Positions 25,501 to 35,188 of a stretch of DNA of 64,000 bases are shown here, piece by piece. Within the stretch, counting starts at the first letter, position 1, and each line of letters opens with the position of its first letter. The position numbers and the translations under genes are program-made. Location: NCBI RefSeq assembly GCF_051622035.1, contig NC_135356.1:18279685-18343684 (forward strand), given 5' to 3'. Source of the DNA: Arctopsyche grandis. Lineage: Eukaryota > Arthropoda > Insecta > Trichoptera > Hydropsychidae. The notes beneath the pieces were generated by a model, which was not told the DNA's origin, ran no database searches, and saw only the letters and a list, made by a program, of their open reading frames with translations.

Positions 25501-27789
25501 TTTAGTGGTAAGGCTAGACTCCTTAACCACGACGTGATGAGGTAAATAACAATGAACCTCATGTGCCTCCGGAGGTTCACACTCTGACATATGTCCTAAA
25601 TTTATGTACTCTTCTAAAACTTTATTGTATTCCATTTTTAAATTATTATTGGCTAAAAAACGTCTTTCCAAAGTTTTGTGTCTTTTCTCCGCAATGTGTA
25701 ATGAACTTCCTAATACTACCGGGGAATTTTTATATGGTAAAGCTACACAAAATCTACCGTTTTTATCTCGTGATGTGTGTGCTTGGAAATGTTCCTCACA
25801 TCTTTTCTCCTCAAGAGATTGATGTTTTACCATAGGAACCTGGTCGATCATCCAAAAGTTTTGAATGTGACTGTCTAATTGACTTAAGCCTATGTGGCTC
25901 TTCCCTGGAGCATTATTTACTTCGGGATATGGACCAACTATTGTCCATCCGAATTCGGTATCCTTTAAGATAGGCATACCTTTTCCTAACTGGATGGTTC
26001 CTGCTTTCATAGCATGAACGCAAATCTCGGCGCCGAGCAATAAATCGATTGGCGTCGGTTTATTCCAAAGGGGATCTGATAACTTGATTCCCGCTGGTAT
26101 TGAAATTAACTGTTGATCCAGTTTCACAGTTGGAATTTCGCCAGTAATTTCTGGTAATACCAAACACAACACTTTGGTTGAGTAATTAGTGGTTGAAGAC
26201 CTTATGGTCACCTTGGTGATGTGACGAATGCTACTTTCTTGATTAGCGATACCTACAATTTTTTGAGAGATTTTCTCTAATTTGAAGTTATTCTTCTTAG
26301 CGAAAGATGTGGTAACATAGTTGACTTGTGAGCCGGAATCTAATAATGTGCGACCCTTAACGACCGTTCCATTGGACGTTATAATGTCTACTTGTACCGT
26401 CGGTAAAATTATCTCCCTTTGAGAGAAATGAGTAGAATGAGCATTAATTGACTTCCTTCCCGTATTATTGGAACTAAATGTATCGTCCTGATGCAACAAA
26501 GTATGATGGTTTTGTTTGCACCTTAAGCAATTATAGTTAGACTTGCAATTTGTTATCTTATGCGATGAATTTAAACATTTAAAACACATGTTATTAGATT
26601 TAACGAATTCATTTCTTTCCAAACTGGATTTTGCTTTGAATTTATCACATTTGCCTATGAAATGATTATTTCGACAGAATGCGCATGCGTTTACCTTACT
26701 TGATGGGTTTTTGTTCGCGACATGAGTTCTCATGATTCTTTGACGACTATGAGGGAATTCCTTCACCGTAGTTACAGATGCAGTAGATTGTAATACATTA
26801 CATCTATTCTGCAAGAATGTCTCTAAACTTTCATATGGTGGCATTTCTCTGCTAACCAGCGATATTTCCCAGTCTCTTACTATATTAAAAGGTAATTTCC
26901 TTATAACTAAACATGTTACCCATGGATCTAAAATTTCTCTCGCGTAACCCAACGATTCAATGTTTTTAATACACACTGTTACCTGATTCAATAGATTTCT
27001 CAATTCGATATGTGATTCTCTTGTGATTAATTTTAAGTCACAAAGTGAATTAATCCTAGTTTTGAGATTAAGTCTTGGTAAATTATATTGCTTGTCTAAA
27101 ATACTCCAAGCTATTTCGTAATTGTCTGAGCTAATATCTAAACCTGATACAGCTGCCAAAGCGGGACCGATTAAGGATTGATGCAAATATTGCAATTTCG
27201 TGACATTCGAATATTCCGTTTTGTTTCCTATTATATTCTTAAAAGCTTGTTGAAACGATTGCCATTCAGATGGATCTCCCTGAAATGTGGGAATGGTTAA
27301 CGTCGGTAACTTATCTCTAGCAAATTTAATTGTTGCTTGCTCTACCTTCAGTTTACAATCTTGAATGGATTGTCTCTCTAATGCTGCTTTAAGATTTTGA
27401 ATTGTCATTGTGATTATGTAGAACTCTTCGTCTATTTGATCCGCCTGCTCTATATCTGTGATGTTGTCTAAATACTCATAATGGAGTTTTTGGAGATAGT
27501 CGTATGCTTTTTCAATAAATTGATACTGTCCTTCATTTATTTCGGAGATTCTGTCTATTTTCTCCTGTAGTCTTTTAAACGCGCCCGAATACCTTAATTC
27601 TATTGACGTCATTGTAACTTCTACTTTATTTTCTTTCGCTAATGTTTTTATCGATTGAGTCTGACTTCGAGTCTGATGTATTCTAGAGCTTGACCTGTCT
27701 CTAATAGGTTCTACGTCCCTAGTTGGATTTCGACCTTTATGCGACTGGGAAGTCGAAGCTTCTATTTCCTCGTTTTCAGCACTTGACAT
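22528..27789 (-). CDS. BEL/Pao gag-pol polyprotein
   Basis: 1753 residues, one open frame, near the usual length for the group. N-terminal gag-like region with the DUF1759-type capsid segment (about 150-350). Two CCHC zinc knuckles follow at about 369-435 (CAFCRNNHFIGKC, then CFKCLNSSHKITNC). The aspartic protease has LLDSGS near 482-487. Reverse transcriptase spans about 760-900, with VFDAS and the catalytic FYVDD near 886-890. An RNase H-like region begins with GFCDASEKAYGA at about 1058. The integrase has a zinc-binding part (about 1355-1400), then VGIDFAGPF (about 1427), YSDNATNF (about 1494) and a downstream Glu near 1550, followed by a C-terminal domain of the DUF5641 type (about 1640-1730). 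The protein would package, process, copy and integrate the element. All hallmark residues appear present, so it may be active. Confidence 0.93.
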   Translation of the reverse strand: MSSAENEEIEASTSQSHKGRNPTRDVEPIRDRSSSRIHQTRSQTQSIKTLAKENKVEVTMTSIELRYSGAFKRLQEKIDRISEINEGQYQFIEKAYDYLQKLHYEYLDNITDIEQADQIDEEFYIITMTIQNLKAALERQSIQDCKLKVEQATIKFARDKLPTLTIPTFQGDPSEWQSFQQAFKNIIGNKTEYSNVTKLQYLHQSLIGPALAAVSGLDISSDNYEIAWSILDKQYNLPRLNLKTRINSLCDLKLITRESHIELRNLLNQVTVCIKNIESLGYAREILDPWVTCLVIRKLPFNIVRDWEISLVSREMPPYESLETFLQNRCNVLQSTASVTTVKEFPHSRQRIMRTHVANKNPSSKVNACAFCRNNHFIGKCDKFKAKSSLERNEFVKSNNMCFKCLNSSHKITNCKSNYNCLRCKQNHHTLLHQDDTFSSNNTGRKSINAHSTHFSQREIILPTVQVDIITSNGTVVKGRTLLDSGSQVNYVTTSFAKKNNFKLEKISQKIVGIANQESSIRHITKVTIRSSTTNYSTKVLCLVLPEITGEIPTVKLDQQLISIPAGIKLSDPLWNKPTPIDLLLGAEICVHAMKAGTIQLGKGMPILKDTEFGWTIVGPYPEVNNAPGKSHIGLSQLDSHIQNFWMIDQVPMVKHQSLEEKRCEEHFQAHTSRDKNGRFCVALPYKNSPVVLGSSLHIAEKRHKTLERRFLANNNLKMEYNKVLEEYINLGHMSECEPPEAHEVHCYLPHHVVVKESSLTTKYRVVFDASAKTTSNISLNNILMVGPSVQSDLLSLLLNFRLHKYVITADIKQMYRQIQIAEKNKNVQRIIWRTDPQSKFKHYKLNTVTFGTASAPFLATRCLNQLAEENRNKYPIASKVIERDFYVDDLLTGTNTIEAGKLLKVQLETILLSAGMPLSKWTSNNSDIITDVKADDCSDFNFSNESHKTLGLFWKPREDVFVFKVQTEVETENITKRNFLSVISQIFDPLGLLSPLLINYKILMQSVWQQTIGWDEFIPQTIFKKWKDCQLSNTVMKLYKIPRLIILNNVINIQAHGFCDASEKAYGACIYVKCTDQFGNSKCHLVCSRSRVAPLSFVTIPRLELCSAMLLSKLMKSTIDQLTIHINEKYYWTDSTVALHWIRGESCKWTTFVANRVAEIQSISQPIEWYHVSSTDNPADLISRGTQPSELNHNSLWWDGPSWLKLDESRWPRRPPEITIDLPERRVVTNATLVRENNWIDKYSHLPRLLRVLSYVRRPLRNKQLNVKENNEPSALELKDALNNLIRLSQMESFPLEYRLLSKGHPIPSSSKLAKLSPLFHENLICVGSRLPLGTTLSTSPIILSNKHKLTHMIVRDAHLKYIHLGTQALLSLLRQTYWPLAGHNTVKGVVRSCVICFRNKPLSHNRLMGLLPLERTTANFPFSHVGIDFAGPFPVKSGCNKNSKIIKGYVCVFVCFSSKAVHLELVGDLTSSNFLNCLRRFVARRGRPNTIYSDNATNFVGASRELVNLVKLIYERPHEEKLLRYVASEGIRWKFNPPRAPHMGGLWEAAVKSMKIHLNKVLKATTLNFESFCTVLTQIEACMNSRPLSPLSSDPLDLLPLTPGHFLIGRSLLALPMEVKYNTNVHANLLQIQLTTAAFWKRWSAEYLHSLQLRHKWKKDSSNNLSVGQMVLLKEEHMLPTRWVLGRVTKLYPGPDGRVRVVDVFTASGEFRRSSHLVAPLPILPQGPLDRKEDQQEGGETAASIPSTSVA

Positions 27790-27983
27790 TTGTTTCAGAA
27801 AGTTGCACTATTTCGTCTCATAAATACAGTTATTCTCTACTATAGCTGTCAATTGAACTATTCGTAGAGATAAGGTAATAATATTCAATGATTAACCGTG
27901 AATCTTAATATTCTACTTTAACTATTATCACCAGAATCTATCCAACATATTTTGGAAGAAATAACAACCCTAAATTGGTGGGT

Positions 27984-28514
27984 GCTTGATTTAAACCACT
28001 TTGGGGCTACAAGTCTTGTGATTTATTTTAAATCACCACTGTTTCATCACACATTATGAAACAAAGAGATCTACCGATGTATGTATATGCCGGTATGTAC
28101 TTGATTTAATCCACTTTGGGGCTACAAGTGTAATTCCACATTTATCGTGGAAGGGGGGGGGGGGGAGGGTGTTTCTACACACATTAAGAAACAAAGATCT
28201 ACCGATATGCATATACCGGTATGTACTTGGTTTAAGCCACTTTGGGGCTACAAGTATAATTCCACATTTATCGTGGAAGGGGGGGGGGGGGAGGAGGGTG
28301 TTTCTACACACATTAAGAAACAAAGATCTACCGATATGAATATACCGGTATGTACTTGGTTTAAGCCACTTTGGGGCTACAAGTAAAATTCCACATTTAT
28401 TGTGGAGGGGGGAGGGGGGAGAAAGTTTCTACACACATTAAGAAACAAAGAGATCTGCCGGTATATTAATATACCGGTATGTACTTGGTTTAAGCCACTT
28501 TGGGGCTACAAGTA
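27984..28514 (-). repeat. Tandem repeat with poly-G tracts in the BEL/Pao leader
   Basis: Five copies of a unit carrying 'ccactttggggctacaagt' start at about 27984, 28100, 28226, 28355 and 28484 (periods 116, 126, 129, 129; the last is partial). Units 2-4 contain 'ttccacatttatYgtgga' followed by a G-rich tract of variable length, then 'cacacattaagaaacaaag' and a 'taccggta' palindrome. It lies between the 5' LTR and the gag start. Confidence 0.9.
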
Positions 28515-29051
28515 TAATTCGCCACGTGCTTTGCTAATTTTACACTACATCTGATTTTACACTTTTAATACGAAATTCGATGCGACCGATGAAACATTCC
28601 TTCGTAGCGCGATATTATTTTATACAATCGCGTTAATTAATTGTTATACTTTAAAACATATTTTAAAAACTGACCTACCCACATGATTGCCTTTTGAACA
28701 GATTGCCTGAGATTGAATACATTCACTTACTTGAATATCCTTTACGATGTTTATGTGATCGTTCCGATAATTTTGGATTACCTCTGTGTCCCATGCGTCT
28801 TTGTAGGTTATGTTTTTATTTATATATTTTCTGCGTCAATCACGCGGTCATGTACCTCTGTACATCAATCAATATATTGCTGAAATAGAAGCAAACATGT
28901 TATTAGTATTGGAAAGGTATGGATAGTAACAAAGGAACGATACCGATTTCTTAATTGACATCCATTTTTTCTCGACCACGTTTTTTCCTATTGGTTTGTC
29001 CGTTTGGTGTTGTGGCCTAGGTTACTGGTGTCCGGTTCGAAGTGACCATCA

Positions 29052-29280
29052 TGGAAAAGACTTCGATAATGGTTTGATGTAGTTTATTGAAATGTAAAAT
29101 TTGCACGTGGTGGTTCAGCGGAGCGTACGGAACACAAGTTGTCCGTACGCCGTCTGCTCGAACTCTGTCGACCGTCGCGTATTTCCGCTTGGGCCGACAC
29201 TAATGCCAACTCGTCAATAATGCCAATCGACAATCAGTTAATAAGACTGTTTGCCACACGTCATTACAAAAGTCGGAACA
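29052..29280 (-). repeat. 5' LTR of the BEL/Pao element
   Basis: 229 bp, near-identical to 21264-21492, followed directly by the second GCATC target duplication at 29281-29285. Confidence 0.93.
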
Positions 29281-29285
29281 GCATC

Positions 29286-30631
29286 CTTCATTAATTTATT
29301 CTTATTACATTCCTCAGGCGCTACATAATTTTCATAATTAGTCAATATATAAATAAGCGTGCGATTAGTTATTATAATTATTGCTTAAAAATATTCAAAA
29401 AATCAATCGGCCAATTTCAATTCATTTTCTAAAATGGTAATTCATACTTTTTTAACATTTTTTAAGAATTTACTTTTAAGTATTTACTTTTCTACTAACT
29501 TTAAATTCACCTCATGATATTAATGTATCCAATTTTAAAGGATAACTTCACCAAAACGTCACATTTCTTACGGATAATTTCTTAAGATATTTTTTGCAAA
29601 ACTGCATTTGAAAACATTTCTATGAAAATTGTCGAAGGGTCGTATAATTTTTCAATATGAAGATTATTTCTTAACGACACTACCCCTACCTCTACAATTT
29701 GAATCATTTGGCGAAAAATAAATAAGAAATCTTTCTCTATAATGAAATAATTATTAGAGAACAATATTAACAAATTTTAAGTATTTACAAATTTACTTTT
29801 TATGTTAAAATAATTTTAGTGCGAGTTTCTTAAAGAAGTCACCTATTAATTATTTTATAATAAATATTAATGTAGGAAAATAACGTCAAATATATTTGTA
29901 CTTTTTTTTATAAATGACATAAAAATAAGTAAACGTAATTTTTTTTTCCAATGAATGCTGTTATTATATGGCATACATTTAAAAAAAATCTCGTTTGCAT
30001 TAATTTCACTTTTTTAATCAATACTTTTACTGTCATCCGAGCATCGTTTTCAATTTCGGAAAAAACTCACTTGTAAAACCGAATTGTAAAAACAATCTTT
30101 CATCGAACCATTTCATATGTATCATTTTTGAACAACATTTTTTTATTATTTGTAAATTATATGCACAATGCTTCTTAATTACATACATACATATATTTTA
30201 AATGCTAATGTTAGTATTAAAAAATCTTTTCACCATAATTTTTTTTTATTTATTTTTAAAAACTATTTCATTTAAGATATTATGTTATCGGGAAGATGAT
30301 ACGTATGACATTCTTTTAATAATTTTTAAATAGAAATTTTAATAAGTATCCTTTTAAGGATTTTAAATGATTAGAGAATAATCGCATAGCTTATTTATAA
30401 AAAAAATGTTTTATCGTATTCAAATTATGTAAGAATATTTTATTAAAACTATTAAATGGGGCATTAATCAGATATAATCAACAAATGGATGAACATACAT
30501 ACAATATAATATATATTGTATGTATGTTCATACATATATACATATATGTATAATATATTTTTCATATGCACATACATACATATGTGCTATCTAGAAACTT
30601 GTATGCATATAAAAACTCTATAGAGAAATTC
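29286..30631. other. Gene-free AT-rich stretch
   Basis: No gene. A perfect inverted repeat (18 bp arms, 3 bp loop) lies at 30491-30529, followed by TACATATATACATATATGTA-type microsatellite to about 30585. Confidence 0.5.
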
Positions 30632-30799
30632 ACTAGTCCTTATTTTGCCAATCTAATCTATAATTTGGAAAGAGACTTTGTATGTATCCTTGGTCGTCGT
30701 CTTCGTCCGTAGATCGGTGACGTCATCGAACACGTGATTCGATTTTTTTTTTTTTTCGATCTATGGGCGCCGATTTGTTTTATTCGTTTCGCGAGCAGC

Positions 30800-31795
30800 T
30801 TCATGGGGCCCCGCCAGGGGCGCCACAAGGGGCGCAGCCCCGTGGGGCCCCGAAGGGGGCGCGGAGGGCGCAGCCTCATGGGGCGCAGCCCCATGGGGCT
30901 CAAAAGGGGGCGCAGCTTTATGGGGCACAGCCTTATCGGCCGCAGCCTTATGGGGCGCAACCTTATGGGGCGCAGCCTTATGGGGCGCTGTCTTATGGGG
31001 CGCAGCCTTAGGGGCGCAGCCTTATGGGGCGCCGCCTTATGGGGCGCCGCCTTATGGGGCGCCGCCTTATGGGGCGCCGCCTTATGGGGCGCCGCCTTAT
31101 GGGGCGCCGCCTTATGGGGCGCCGCCTTATGGAGCTTAGCCACATGGGGCCCCGAAGGGGGCGCAAGGGGGCGCAGCCTCATGGGGCACAGCCCCATGGG
31201 GCCCCAAAGGGGGCGCAGCCTCATGGGGCGTAGCCCCATGGGGCCCCGAAGGGGGCGCAGGGGGGCGCAGCCTCATGGGGCGTAGCCTTATGGGGCGCCG
31301 CCTTATGGAGCTTAGCCGCATGCGGCCCCGAAGGGGGCGCAGCCTAATGGGGCGCAGCCCCATGGGGCCCCAAAGGGGGCGCAGCCTCATGGGGCCCCGA
31401 AGGGGGTGCAGCCTCATTGGGCCCCAAAGGGGGCGCAGCCTCATGGGGCGCAGCCCCATGGGGCCCCGAAGGGGGCGCAGGGGGGCGCAGGGGGGCGCAG
31501 GGGGGCGCAGCCTCATGGGGCGCCGCCTTATGGGGCGCTGCCTTATGGGGCGCCGCCTTATGGGGCGCAGCCTTATGGGGCGCTGTCTTATGGGGCGCAG
31601 CCTTATGGGGCGCCGCCATATGGGGCGCCGCCTTATGGGGCGCTGCCTTATGGGGCGCCGCCTTATGGGGCGCCGCCTTATGGGGCGCCGCCTTATGGGG
31701 CGCCGCCTTATGGAGCTTAGCCGCATGGGGCCCCGAAGGGGTGCAGCCTCATGGGGCGAAGCCCCATGGGGCGCAGCCTTATGAGGCGAAGCCCT
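30800..31795. repeat. GC-rich 15 bp minisatellite array
   Basis: Core unit cttatggggcgccgc (15 bp), most regular at 31020-31130 and 31512-31720. It is interleaved with variants such as gcctcatggggcgcag and blocks around 'ccatggggccccgaaggggg'. The period is a multiple of three, so several frames on both strands stay open for 60-240 codons. These are artefacts of the repeat and not genes. GC content is far above the surrounding sequence. Confidence 0.9.
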
Positions 31796-32660
31796 AAACG
31801 GCAACTGATCATGGGGGCGAAGCCCTTGACGGCATTTAATCATGGGGGCGCGGAGGGGCGAAGCCCTAATAGGCATTAACTAAGGGGGGCGAAGCCCTAG
31901 GCGGCATTTAATCATGAGGGTGCGGAGGGGCGAAGCCCCAAAAGGCATTAATTATGGGGGGCGAAGCCCTAAACGGCATTTAATAATGGGGGCGCGGAGG
32001 GGCGAAGCCCTAAAAGGCATTAACTAAGGGGGCGAAGCCCTAAACGGCATTTAATAATGGGGGCGCGGAGGGGCGAAGCCCTAAAAGGCAACTGATCATG
32101 GGGGCGAAGCCCTAGACGGCATTTAACCATGGGGACGTGGAGGGGCGAAGCCCTTATCGGCAACTGATCATGGGGGCGAAGCCCTAGACGGCATTTAATC
32201 ATGAGGGTGCGGAGGGGCGAAGCCCCAAAAGGCATTAGTTAAGGGGGGCGAAGCCCTAAACGGCAGTTAATCATGGGGGCGCGGAGGGGCGAAGCCCTAA
32301 AAGGCATTAGCTAAGGGGGGCGAAGCCCTAAACGGCAATTAATCTTGGGGGCGCGGGGGGCGAAGCCCTAAAAGGCATTAACTAGGGGGGGCGAAGCCCT
32401 AGACGGCATTTAATCATGGGGGTGCGGAGGGGCGAAGCCCTAAAAGGCATTAACTAAGGGGGGCGAAGCCCTAAACGGCAATTAATCTTGGGGGCGCGGG
32501 GGGCGAAGCCCTAAAAGGCATTAACTAAGGGGGGCGAAGCCCTAGACGGCTTTGAATCATGGGGGCGCGGAGGGGCGAAGCCCTAAAAGGCAACTGATCA
32601 TGGGGGCGAAGCACTAAACGGCAATTGCTCAGGGGGGTGCCGAGGGCGAAGCCCTAGAAG
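31796..32660. repeat. ~70 bp dimeric repeat with GGGCGAAGCCC hairpins
   Basis: Alternating half-units: 'ggggcgaagccctaaacggcatttaatcatgg' joined to 'ggggcgcggaggggcgaagccctaaaaggcattaactaa'-type segments, about 12 dimers. The core GGGCGAAGCCC is a self-complementary stem with a GAA loop. Its CGAAGCC(C) motif occurs about 26 times from 31750 to 32645, spaced alternately about 30 and 40 bp. The same GCGAAGC core sits at the element's own terminus (32858-32864). Confidence 0.88.
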
Positions 32661-32882
32661 GCAAAAAAAAAAAATTGATTTTTTTTTTGATTATTTAAAA
32701 ATTTTTTTTAGATTTTTTTTTTAGATTTTTTTTTTATTTATTTTTTATTTTTTTTTAAATTTTTTTTTTAAATTTTTTTTTAAAATTTTTAAATTTTTTT
32801 TTTTTTTTTAATTAAATTAGCTTAGTCATGTTTAAGCGGTTTATATTATAAACACTGAGCGAAGCCGGGTAATACAGCTAGT

Positions 32883-33930
32883 ACTCAATAACGAAACGAA
32901 TCCACAGTGTTGAATTTCTTTCGATTACATCACATCTTCGTATTTACATTTTCCATACATACATAACTAACTGCATATGAAGAGCAGTTGACCAATACAT
33001 ACTTTAATCTAACGCGTAGGACTTGATCGCCGAAAAAGCGTTTAGAAATTCTAAACAGTATTATGATATTTCGTTGCACATACCTCACCGCGATAAAATA
33101 TGACAGATATTGCGAAATCAGCACTACGTTTCGGACATGACAAGGTTAAAAATATGTAAAAAACGACACATCGGAAATGAACCAGTTCGACCAGAATCGC
33201 TCTCTACACATGTATCTCACTATCTTCCTGATATTCTTACTTAGTTCCTACGCGTGCGAGTTTGGCAAGCCATTCTTTTTAAATATGTGTCTTGTTTTCC
33301 CGAACCGTTGCGCAATAAGAGATCTTGTATCAGCTCACTGATGACCGCACCTATGCGGAACCAATGTTGAGAAGCTGTCGCTCCGGTTATTTCCCACAAC
33401 AATTTTCGCACGTTCAATATGGAAAGATACTATTTTTTATATATAGACATATATAAATTTGCAAGTGGAAGTAATAATGTGCCGCATATTAACATTTTCC
33501 GGTTGGACGCAATCGATTGAAATTTGATATATACATATGGACATACATATGTCTGTACAATTTTCGTCTGATTGATATTTTTGGACAAAATTCAAACTTT
33601 CATATCAACTGAGCTTTCTATATACTTAAATGGACTGATCATTTTTGTTCATATACACAATAGTCATGTGTTTCTATTGTGTCATTTTTTTGTTGCCAAC
33701 TCTTAGTCATGCCCAACATCAGATTGTAATCAGTAATTGAAGTCGAATCAGAAGTTATATAATACTAGTGTTGTGCCCGATGAAATATCATCGCATAGGT
33801 TATGGCATATCAAGTTATTAATTGAAAAAAAAATTAAAATAAATGTGTCGGTCCTGTGTTTGATCCGTTTTATATATGTATGTATATGTTATTTAATATT
33901 TATATTTAATTGTTTAATATGAAAAAAAAA
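32883..33930. other. Gene-free stretch
   Basis: No gene recognised. 33764-33810 begins ACTAGTGTTGTGCCCGATG, loosely similar to the Helitron-like terminus (ACTAGTTGTTTTACCCGG), and may mark another decayed relative that runs into the ACTTCCGG repeat. Confidence 0.4.
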
Positions 33931-34690
33931 TCGGATGTAAACAACCAATGACTTAATCTATATATTTAAGGAATATAAAAAGGTCATAAAACAAAATTCG
34001 ATATTGAACCTTACAGACACATTCACACATACCGGTAGCATTATGAAATACTAATAACATTTTCGATACAAATTGAGCGCAAATGTATGGAAACTTACAC
34101 AAGACAAAAGTTCTAAAGAGCGTAAAGAGCACACATGTTTAATGGGTCGAAAAAAATAGTGGAAGAAAAATCGAACAAGAGTAAACTGCCACTTTCGGTT
34201 GCTTAAACTACTTACCAAATTTTATACATAACTTGGTATTAAGCTTAAACTTATAGATATGAAATTTGAGTTCAATAAACCAAAATGTTTTTGAGAAATA
34301 CCTCGATTCTCTAGAATAAAAGAACTACTTCCGGTTCAGGTGAAAATATTCAAAAAATAGAAGGATATAAAATTTATAATTTCTATTACATATAAAAATT
34401 TCAGTCTGATTGGTTTAGCGGTTTGGGAGATAATTGAATTCAAAAATTCAAAAAAAAAAGAGGACAACTATAAGGGGTCCATTTCCAGTCAGCCTAAAAA
34501 TTTGAAAAAAATGTACGTCGTGTCGATAAGAATTTCAGTAATCGAAACTAAGTTTCAGTTCGATAGGACCAACGGTGTTTAAAAAATCTCACATATGTAC
34601 ACACAGACACACATTATTTCTAGATCATTAAAACGTGATAAGATCTCAAGTTTGCATGATCACAAAACTTTATCTATTATTCTACGTACA
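33931..34690 (+). repeat. Interspersed 'ACTTCCGG' module repeat, copy 2
   Basis: Aligns with 18931-19745 from the same start. Shares 'gaatataaRaaggtcaYaaaacaaaattc', 'attgagcgcaaatgtatggaaactt', 'gggtcgaaaaaaatagtg' and 'cctcgattctctagaRtaaaag'. Modules at 34191, 34327 and 34481. It continues beyond copy 1 with 'cagtctgattggtttagcggtttgggag' to about 34690. Confidence 0.65.
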
Positions 34691-35170
34691 TAGATAAAGT
34701 AAAAAACTTTCTTCGAAACAAGCACAAGAATCCTATTAAATTTATTCGGTAAGGAGATTTACTTAAGAAAATAAAATATATTATGTACATATGTATATAT
34801 ACTTTGCAATTTTGTGTTTTCATTAAAATCATTTATCAATAATAGAAGTATGACGAAATAGATAAGTAGATAAATATTTAAAATTTGAAGCATATTATAA
34901 TTGTGACTCCGCAAATAACTTTTTTCCACAAAATTTCTTAACAAAACAGATCCATTGCGTTTTAACATTCCTTACTATGCTAATACTATATAATTACACT
35001 TTCAATAACAAATTTAATAAAATACAATCATTTTTATGTGGTGGTAAAATTACCAAGTGGTATTCGAGTAATGTACTACCCAGTGGTATTCGAGTCAAAA
35101 AAGGTTGGGAACCGCTGGTTTAGTAGAATGGAAACTGTAATATCTGTGGCAGATATATAAATACATACAT
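34691..35170. other. Gene-free stretch with an hAT-type end
   Basis: 35095-35117 reads 'caaaaaaggttgggaaccgctg', the reverse complement of a CAGCGGTTCCCAACCTTTT hAT terminus, preceded by two copies of 'agtggtattcgagt'. No partner end or target duplication found. Confidence 0.4.
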
Positions 35171-35188
35171 ATATCGTGTACTACACCA

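Larger units (their letters stand above)
21264..29280 (-). mobile_element. BEL/Pao LTR retrotransposon, apparently intact
   Basis: An 8017 bp element bounded by two 229 bp direct repeats (21264-21492 and 29052-29280, TG...CA ends) and by a 5 bp target duplication GCATC (21259-21263 and 29281-29285). In the minus-strand direction the order is 5' LTR, a ~1.26 kb leader with a tandem array, one uninterrupted polyprotein frame, ~1 kb untranslated, then 3' LTR. The LTRs differ at only about 3 positions (ggTGGgcc/ggTGGttc, caagCtg/caagTtg), indicating recent insertion. Just inside the 5' LTR a TGG three bases in could start a primer-binding site, not matched to a tRNA by me. Confidence 0.93.
30632..32882 (+). 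mobile_element. Helitron-like element with GC-rich minisatellite core (copy B)
   Basis: Left end 30632 (ACTAGTCCTTATTTTGCC), then 'ctataatttggaaagagacttt' (30659-30680), then 'gacgtcatcgaac' (30720-30732). Right end 'actgagcgaagccgggtaat' with CTAGT at 32878-32882. Both ends and the intervening 'ttcgatgacgtcacc' block match copies A (17564-17871) and C (37417-41479) read in the opposite orientation. In place of the short A/T interior of copy A, this copy holds about 1.85 kb of very GC-rich tandem repeats plus a degenerate poly-A/T tract (32664-32815). Members of the Helentron-associated HINE/DINE group are known to carry central minisatellites, which makes that group a reasonable guess. Confidence 0.6.

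Noticed and set aside
30658..31876. Long frames of 82-246 codons on both strands in the GC-rich island
   Set aside because: They exist in several frames at once because the repeat period is a multiple of three. No start context, splice context or non-repetitive sequence supports them.
31796..32660. CRISPR-like look of regularly spaced palindromic repeats
   Set aside because: The 'spacers' are themselves repeats, the spacing alternates 30/40 bp, no cas genes are present, and the window is an intron-bearing animal genome.
32858..32882. Definite Helitron 3' terminus
   Set aside because: CTAGT fits CTRRT, but all three copies are followed by A instead of T and the hairpin left arm is not complementary beyond GC-GAA-GC. 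Kept only as 'Helitron-like'.
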